Assembly (NCBI GenBank): GCA_047967505.1
Contig: CM106538.1
From: Dipteris shenzhenensis
Lineage: Eukaryota > Polypodiophyta > Polypodiopsida > Gleicheniales
Direction: 5' to 3' (one strand)
DNA: 64,000 nt
The notes under the pieces are model-generated. The model worked only from the letters and a program-made list of their open reading frames with translations. It was not told where the DNA came from and did not search any database. This document shows positions 56,882 to 64,000 of this stretch, piece by piece. The first letter of the stretch is position 1. Each line of letters begins with the position of its first letter. Both the position numbers and the translations under genes were made by a program.

Positions 56882-57424
56882 TGTGACACGACCATGATCG
56901 CTCCCGGAAATCCGGACCTGCACACAAGCACAAACCACCGATCATAGAACCACAAAGAGAGGCACAGGCATGCTCACCACCCAACCGTGATGCTCACGCC
57001 TCCACGGCCTATAGAATCCGAGCATCCCCGAGCCACATGCTGGGCTGCTGGCACAAACATCTGCATCCAACCTGTCAACAACGTCCTGGTGTCCCATACC
57101 ACCGGAAGGCGCCCATAGGGCCTTAGGACTGCACTGGGAATCTAGGCTGCGCTAGAAAGCAAGTGCGCATCTGCAACCCGATCTAGGATCCAGACCAGCA
57201 AGGAAGAGCAAGACCTGCTCTGGCTTGCTTGAATGAAAACTGAACCCCTGGGCCCCTTATATAGGCTCAACCCCAGTGCTGCTAAAAATAGCTGGAATCC
57301 TAACTTGTCCGTTGCCCTTGCCACCCAACTTGAGAATCGCCTACCTATCCACTAGCCTCCCCAAGCTATCAAAGCTAGTCCTATCCGCCTAAGCACACAT
57401 CAGATACAATCCCTGCACATGACA
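56882..57424 (-). repeat. Chromovirus 3' LTR
   Basis: Plus-strand ends TGTGACACG and CATGACA; minus strand begins TGTCATGTGCAGGG two bases after the polypurine tract AGAGGAAGGGGAG. TATA region CCTATATAAGG on the minus strand near 57260. 543 bp. No partner LTR in the window. Confidence 0.65.
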
Positions 57425-57426
57425 TA

Positions 57427-59880
57427 CTCCCCTTCCTCTGAGAACTCACTCCTGGAAACACTCTTTGAAGGTTAGTCAATGTCTCCCATGTAGAGTCCTC
57501 CTCCACACGATCCTTCCACTTTATCTTGTATTCTATGATCGTCCTATTTCTAACTTGACGTTCATGAAAGCCAAGAATACTCTCAGGCTCGTGTGGTATA
57601 AAGGTTAATTGTTCAAACTACCTAATCCTCAACACCCAACACTTCTTTCAGTCTACTAACATGAGTCTACTAACATGAAAGAATAAATGAATCCTTACAT
57701 TAGGAGGTAAATCCAATTCATATGCAACTTGGTCAATTCTTCGGATAACCTTGAATGGACCACAGTATCTGGGGGATAACTTCCTAACCTGTCCAATACT
57801 GAGACCCTTGGATTCCTTGGGAATACGTAAGTATACCATCGTTCCAATAGAGAACTCTCTAGGCGAACAATGTCTATTAGCATAAAATCTATCCCTGTCT
57901 TAGGCACTTCTAATAGACTCCTTGGCAAATTGCAGCATCTCTTGCATATCTTGCAAGAATGTTTTCGCAGCATTATTCTTGATTCCCTTGGAGATTTAGG
58001 TTGAAGCCCGTACTATGTACATAAGCATAAAAGGACTGAAACCAGTACTAGAATGCTTTGCACTGTTATAAACAAATTCAACCATGGGTAAGTAGCCTTC
58101 CCATGACGACTGCCTCTTGGAAACATATGCACAAAGCATATCCTCTAGAAGTTGGTTCACAACTTCCGTCTGACCATCAAGCTGGGCATGTTCAGAGGAA
58201 CTCGCACTAAGAGTGGTATCCAAACAAGTGTCCAGAATTCACTCGTAAACTTAGAGTCCATATCACTGACTGTGTTAGGCAGTAAACCATACAGTGGTCA
58301 ATGAACTATTGAGCTAGCCGAGTCGTTGTGACCGTGGATCTCGTAGGTATAAAACTAGCCATCTTTGTCAAGCGGTCCACGATAACCCATATGGAGTCAT
58401 GGCCCTTCCGTGGTCATGGCAATCCCGTAATCCATGGAAATACTTTCCCACTTATTACCAAGAATGTCCAAGGGTTGTAAAAAACCCCGTGCTTCTAAGG
58501 CGTTCTGGTCACTTGACAAGTACGGCAACCTACCATGTAGTCCTAAACAAATTCTCTCATCTTAGGCTAGTAAAAACTACGTACTCCAGGATGTCTCCCA
58601 CTAGGTGCGTCATGACACTCCCGAAGAATCTTTGATCTAAGGTCAGACACATCTAGTAGCCAAATTTTTACATTTCGGAGCAACAAGCCATTCCAAATCA
58701 TCCACTGACCTCCCACTGCCTGAACCATAGGTGGCACAATCCGTGAGTCCTGGTCAATCATACCAATACCATCTTGGACCTTCTACCAATAATGACTAAA
58801 ATGACTATCAGTCGTGCAAAGCCCTCTTAAGGATTGAAATAGGTCAGAGGATATCTCAGTAAATGATAAAGCATTCACCATCTTAATCCGACTTAGGGCA
58901 TCAGCAACACTATTCAAAGAGCCTTTCCTATATCGAATCTCAAAATCAAAATCCTGCATCAACTCAACCCATCGAGCCTTCCTACCCCTCAAATCATCCC
59001 CTTAAGGATTGAAATAGGTCAGAGGATATCTCAGTAAATGATAAAGCATTCACCATCTTAATCCGACTTAGGGCATCAACACATATTGGATCGATTGATG
59101 ATCAGTCAATACGACAAATCCAGAACCATACAGGTAATGCCTCCAAACCTTGACAGCATGTTTGCATAGAGTTCATTTTCCATGGTAGGCCAACGATATT
59201 GAGTATCATCGACCTTTTTACTCTCAAAAGCTACAGGTCGGCCCTCTTGGAATAACACTGCCCCAATGGCATAATCACTCGCATCGGCCTCCAACACATA
59301 AAAAGACTTGTTCAACTCTTCATTCCAAGTAATAGGTTGTGTAGACCTACGACCATGACCCTTCAATGCGTTGTCAAGGGGACCGTGATTTTGGAATAAT
59401 CACGAATGGATTTTCTCAAAAAGACGATAAATCCTAGGAAAGAACAAAGTTGTTTCACTGTCTGAGGTATAGGCCAAGTCAAAACCTTTTGAATTCGGTC
59501 TTCATCAATGCTCTCACCTTTGCGATAATCTTGTGTCCTAAGTAAATGATATGTTTCATGAAGAAATCGCACGTATTAATCTTAGCATATAACTTATTCT
59601 GTCTTAATAGAATTAAGACAATCCTAAGATGACCAATATGATCCTCTAAAGCCTAAGATATCATCCAAGAACACAAAAACAAACTTGCCCAAGAACTCTC
59701 GAAACAAGTCATTCATAATCTGTTGGAAAGTCACGGGAGCATTGGTCAATCCAAAAGGTAAACTCGTAATGACCATACCTAGTCCGAAATGTTTAATGTC
59801 ACCAAATTGGTACTTCTCCCAAGATATAAAGAGGAGTCTTTATTGCATTGACGATGGTCAAGAAAGTTGACTTTGGTTAA
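57427..59880 (-). pseudogene. Chromovirus pol fragment (RT end, RNase H, integrase, chromodomain)
   Basis: [21 protein letters not shown] and FVFVFLDDI with catalytic LDD near 59660. RNase [54 protein letters not shown]. Integrase: DSIWVIVDRLTKMASFIPTR and MDSKFTSEFW, then QLDGQTEVVNQLLEDML. After it, [20 protein letters not shown] and a chromodomain (PESILGFHERQVRNRTIIEY, IKWKDRVEEDSTWE) near 57480-57600. An 80-bp segment of the RNase H region is duplicated (58827 and 59002). The chromodomain is used by this lineage to target chromatin. Confidence 0.85.
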
Positions 59881-59889
59881 TTAGAATAA

Positions 59890-60998
59890 TATTTGTTTTA
59901 CTTTTGCTTCACATTCTTACCTTGCTGGTCAACATATCCATCTTGATTTTGCTCACCCTCATTTGATTCCTCAACAATCTTTTCACTGATCAAGCCTTCA
60001 TTGACATTGTTATGTTGGCTTATTCCATCACCCTGCATACATGCATTTCTTCCATTAGTATGCTGAACTGTAAGAGCTCCATCTAGGGCATTATATTGTT
60101 CCTGCAAATTGCAATAACCATTCTCTTGCTGTCCACTTTTGTTCCCATCATGTGGGCTGTTGGTTGTATTTGAGCAGCTATCCCCACAGAATCTTTTAGT
60201 ATTTACAGTTGTAATTGCCTGGAGACAACCAGATTTTTTTCCGGCATATTGATGCATCTTCAATGGCTTTAAAACATGATTTGACTGCATGCTAGGGAGA
60301 GGCATAGCATGGCTGGTGCGCTGGCTGCATTACCAATATTGGCATGACTGCATTCTTCTCAGGTATTTGCTGCCCACTTTTATAGGCTTGCATAGCCTTT
60401 GGCATAACTCCCCTCAGCATCATCATAGCTCCGACTTGGTGGCTGGTCAAAGTAGGAGCATCATCCTTGCTAACAAAAGACCTCCTAGCCTCTTCCCTGG
60501 ATTCACTAAAAATGGTCTCATCGTCTGTCCTGAGATTCTTGGAATAGGTATCCTTCCCATCCCCATCATTTCGGTCCATAGGAGAAAGCATGGGCTCTTG
60601 CATTGCAGTGTGCACAACCTCTCCGATCTTCTCGCAAACTTGTTGGCGACTTTCGACGATGGGCTGCAGTCTAGACTCTACAGGCAGCGATTGTCGATGA
60701 CAAGCTGCAGGACGTCCGTCGTACGTTCCATCGCATCCTTCGTCTCCGTGGCGGTATTCTAGTTGGCGATTCAAGGCAAACCTCGTGGGCTAGGCCGCCA
60801 TCATGGTTGATTACGGACAGGATGGTTGTCTTCCAGCAGCTCATCTTGGCGTTGGTTGTCTGCTGCAAGGTACGACTAAGCGTTATGGCTGCCAATAGCT
60901 GAAAGCTTATGGAGTCATGTTGTGCGCCTATTTGGAGTTGGCGTTAACGTAGGAGTTTGAAGTGAAAGGTGAAAGGGAAGCAAAGGTGCCAGAGTCAA
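59890..60998 (-). other. Leader/ORF region of an LTR element, family not recognised
   Basis: Follows the primer-binding site at 60999-61011 on the minus strand. Two ORFs (60292-60774, 160 codons; 59898-60305, 135 codons, in another frame) are rich in Gln, Asn, Met and charged residues, with ESRLQPIVESRQQVCEKIGE as a helical stretch. They sit where gag should begin but show no zinc knuckle or gag block I recognise. Confidence 0.4.
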
Positions 60999-61011
60999 GG
61001 CTCTGATACCA
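60999..61011 (-). other. Primer-binding site (initiator tRNA-Met)
   Basis: Minus strand TGGTATCAGAGCC, a perfect match to the initiator tRNA-Met complement used by many plant LTR retrotransposons, one base inside the LTR edge. Confidence 0.85.
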
Positions 61012-61012
61012 A

Positions 61013-61358
61013 TGTAGAGAAGGGGGAAGGGGCAGATTTGGAGATGGGGAGAGAATAGAAGAAGGAAGGGAGGAGAAGAGAGGAGAAGGGGAAAGAGAGA
61101 GGACAAGAGAGAAGGATGAGGGGGTAGAGAGATAGAGAGAGGGAGGAGAGAGAGTGTGTGAGCATAGGCAGCAGGTAACAGGAAGGAGGAGGGAGAGTAG
61201 ATAGGATTAGATGTCACATCAAAAAGGTCCCTTGTACATGAGAGGATGGTACTTATATAGTACCTCCTTGGCCCTTTAGACGCCTCTATCTTGCAAACAC
61301 CCCAAATACTAATTATCCTAACCCCCACTAACTTGACCCACTTTTGGCCTTCATTACA
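61013..61358 (-). repeat. 5' LTR of a second, truncated LTR element
   Basis: Plus-strand TGTAGAGAAGG ... TTCATTACA; ends TGTA/TACA. Purine-rich first half; TATA box on the minus strand (TACTATATAAGT) near 61255. It does not resemble the chromovirus LTR at 56882, so it belongs to a different element. Confidence 0.65.
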
Positions 61359-62057
61359 ATGATACTATCAAGATGACGGAGATCATTTAGGAAGCTCGAG
61401 AGATCTATGGAAGTCATGATTTAATCTGTATATTTCAGGCTTCTCTGACAGCCACCAATGAGACGTATTGTCTGCACCTCCGAACATTTTACCAGTTTAT
61501 TAGTCTCACATGAGGTGAGTATGCAGGCTATTTATGCAAGCCATGCCTAGAGAATAGGTTTCTAAGATGCAATCATCCAATGAAACATGGTGCCATTTTC
61601 AAAATTCTCTTAGCAGTCAAACTCGAACCTATTATTCCTAATTATCCCAATCCACAGACACACCATTTCAGCTGTTCCCACAAGTCTTCTCCCTCTCCCA
61701 CAACCTCTCAACACTGCAGGGAGGCTTGCAGCGGGTGAGATTTTATACGAGGGAATTCAGAAGGACAAAGATCTGGAAAAGCTCTAAAAAGAAACCGTAT
61801 GAGTGTTTGAAGTGCCGGCGATTGTAGGTAACGTGTTTAATTCATGTTAAATACTCCAAAGCGACTTGGATAGAAACCTCAATTATACCCACAAGCAACA
61901 CACAAGCTTACCAAATTGGAGTGACAAGTCACAATTGATGATTGATCGGCACCATAAGCCAGAGCCTTTCCCTGCAACAAGAGAGTATGGCATCGAGTAG
62001 CAAATTTGGGGCCATAAAGAAATACATCAAGCAATAAAAACACGTGGAAACACACAC

Positions 62058-62090
<33 letters not shown>

Positions 62091-63093
62091 AGGATGGTTC
62101 CGGATATGAGGCCATTACCATTGTCTCTTCAGGGATGGTTCCAGATCCCTCTCCAATTTTTCATCATACCCAGATCAGAGATGCCTGGTCGCTTTCAAAC
62201 CGCAGGAGACCGAGTCGAAGGAGCACTTCGTTTTCAGATGCTCAATATACTACAAGATACGAAACCGTTACCACTGTCTCTTCAGGGATGGTTCCGGATC
62301 CCCCTCCAGTTTTTAATCATACCTAGATCAGAGATGCCTAGCCACTTTCAGCCATGAGATGTCCCAACACAGAGACCATTTTGCTTAGGACAAACATATG
62401 GCATACAATCAAACTCCACTCAGATCATGATTACAGAATTTTTCCATTCAGCTAGTATGGACCAGCAACCTCAGGGATAGGTACACAATGGAGTCAGGAC
62501 CAGGAGCGTGAGCGAAGGAAGACTTGCCCGCAGATTGATACACATGGGCACCTTATATCCATTTTTACTACAGCAGAGACGGGTCCGATGGGTGTAACAG
62601 TGGCACTTGTCCGATGTAGAGCTACAACTAGAAGACCACAATGGACCACACAGGGACTATCACCAGCGTTCTATCACAAGTTTTATGCCATTGCAGACTA
62701 GCACACCATTGGGCTCCCCTCTCACCTACCATTGGGCTCCCCTCTCACCTTGACCCTACTACCACTCACCAAAGGAGTAGCACAATGAGGTCAAGGGCTT
62801 GGATAGATATATCATTCATGCATGGTTGCTTCCATGTTATGTTATTTTTTTGTTTTGGATTACAGGCCCCACCTATTCATCTCATTGTACCTGTTTTTTT
62901 AAGTCTCATAGACCCTTTTGTCTTTTAAAGACTTTTAATAAAATCTCTCTCTCTCTGAGTGTCAGAGAAAATCAAGCTGAGTTGCCCTGTGCACTCCTTG
63001 ACTCTCTCTGACACACGCAGATGTAATGGCTACTCTTTCTTGGATGTGTACTTTGTCTCATAAGCTCGTGAGGCCTTCTAAAGACGTTAATAC

Positions 63094-63141
<48 letters not shown>

Positions 63142-63503
63142 GTGCTCGTCAAGAGTCGGGTAGCTGCCAAGAGGACACAACAGACTACTCGCCCAGATAG
63201 TAGACAACGATCTATCATTGGTTTCTTGCCTACACTGCCTAGTTCACCATCGGGTGTACCCTGACATTCCCTTATGCACTGTCTTGTATTGTATGGGATC
63301 AAACTGCATCTCCCATGGGGATGAGGTTGCCAATGATGGATGTATATGATTATGATGACATGTATGATGATACCATTGACTATGTCTTTAGAGTTTTTCT
63401 CTAGCATGGGTTAGGATGCTCATTTAGTTACTCCACCCTTTTGCTCATTGTATCAGGTTTTCTTTCAGTCTCATAGACCCATTGGTCTTTAGCACACTTT
63501 AAT

Positions 63504-63547
<44 letters not shown>

Positions 63548-64000
63548 TTTCCATCTTCCTCCCGCCACCGGTATAATATAGAAGCCCTCCTCTAATATTA
63601 TAAGAAAGTGATTTTGTGGAAAAGAAGTTTGAGTAGGTGTACTCCAAGTGCAAGAACTATGCAATTGTAGATAACCTATCTAATGATGCCCTTATAGGGT
63701 TTTGGTTAAGGCAATCAAGGTTGCACTGTGCATGCACCCTTGCACTTGGGTGCATTGTGACACACTGCCTACATCATCGAGTGCTTAGTATATCCCTTTA
63801 TAGGTGATTTTGTTGCGTGACCACTTTGTGAGCCCTAGTCCAAGGACATCACGCATGAGCTACGTAGGTCAAGCTCTCAGCCTTAGGTGAAGCCCTTTGT
63901 TCACTGGTACCCACTGGAGAACTCAGTAGGATAGAGTTTTTCCGTCTTAGGATTGGTTAAGAGTATGTGCAGCCCATGATACAGGGCCCCAAGGGCAGCA
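61359..64000. other. Non-coding DNA with short repeats
   Basis: No gene recognised. A unit with GTCTCTTCAGGGATGGTTCC and CATACCYAGATCAGAGATGCC occurs twice, about 150-160 bp apart (from about 62113 and 62273). (CT)n tracts lie at 62058-62091, 63095-63138 and 63508-63542, and a shorter one near 62945. CTCATAGACCC..TTTTGTCTTT(T)AAAG..TTTAATAAA occurs before two of the CT tracts (62905 and 63472), so those flanks are related. Confidence 0.6.

Larger units (their letters stand above)
56882..59880 (-). mobile_element. Ty3/gypsy chromovirus, 3' half
   Basis: Minus strand: RT end, RNase H, integrase, chromodomain, polypurine tract (57427-57439) and 3' LTR (56882-57424). It stops upstream within RT at about 59880, next to unrelated LTR-element sequence. 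Multiple stops and frameshifts. Confidence 0.85.

Noticed and set aside
47963-61358. Endogenous pararetrovirus or other integrated virus
   Set aside because: All RT-type sequences come with LTRs, copia or gypsy domain order, or zinc-knuckle gag; no movement or virion-associated protein was seen.
1-64000. CRISPR arrays, bacterial operons, tRNA or rRNA genes
   Set aside because: None found; the repeats are tandem satellites without unique spacers and the tRNA-like boxes belong to SINEs.

Overview
The window reads as nuclear DNA from a land plant with a large, repeat-rich genome. The evidence is: plant-type CACTA transposons (Transposase_24, TNP2, DUF4218 and DUF4216 segments), Ty1/copia and Ty3/gypsy elements including a Tat-like and a chromodomain lineage, tRNA-derived SINEs, a plant thaumatin/receptor-kinase pseudogene, GT-AG introns, and long (GT)n and (CT)n microsatellites. 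I cannot name the species. The sparse genes and old, decayed transposons would fit a fern, lycophyte or gymnosperm, but that is inference.

Layout. 1-3378: right part of a CACTA element (minisatellite, broken Transposase_24 gene, hairpin, palindrome array, terminal repeat). 3379-8904: copy A of a segmental duplication, holding a truncated small secreted-peptide gene, a tandem array of about 187 bp units and a decayed ORF. 8905-14183: unrecognised decayed ORF, minisatellite, LINE ORF1 remnant. 14184-22532: a CACTA end fragment abutting a Tat-like Ty3/gypsy element on the minus strand with an unusual RNase H domain ahead of gag. 22533-26430: a second, defective CACTA element. 26431-32069: microsatellite, SINE and an intact secreted-peptide gene (copy C). 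32070-41127: copy B of the duplication, with the second intact peptide gene. 41128-47640: non-coding DNA with several tandem-repeat fields and a foldback. 47640-51060: 187-bp repeat island, truncated copia element, gypsy RT scrap. 53258-54950: pseudogene of a thaumatin-domain receptor kinase. 55676-56152: a small two-exon gene that looks intact. 56882-61358: 3' half of a chromovirus fused to the 5' end of another LTR element. 61359-64000: non-coding DNA with short tandem repeats and (CT)n tracts.

The most interesting content is the three-copy family of small secreted proteins (about 28.0-29.7 kb, 32.1-34.1 kb, and the truncated copy at 3.4-4.5 kb). Each starts with a signal peptide. The two intact copies share a charged variable middle and a nearly identical C-terminus ending in SGPNPGGNS[IV]PAP, which resembles the SGP core of CLE/IDA/PIP plant peptide hormones but matches none exactly. 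Almost everything else is mobile or repeated DNA, mostly broken. The likely expressed host genes are the two intact peptide genes and the two-exon gene at 55.7-56.2 kb.
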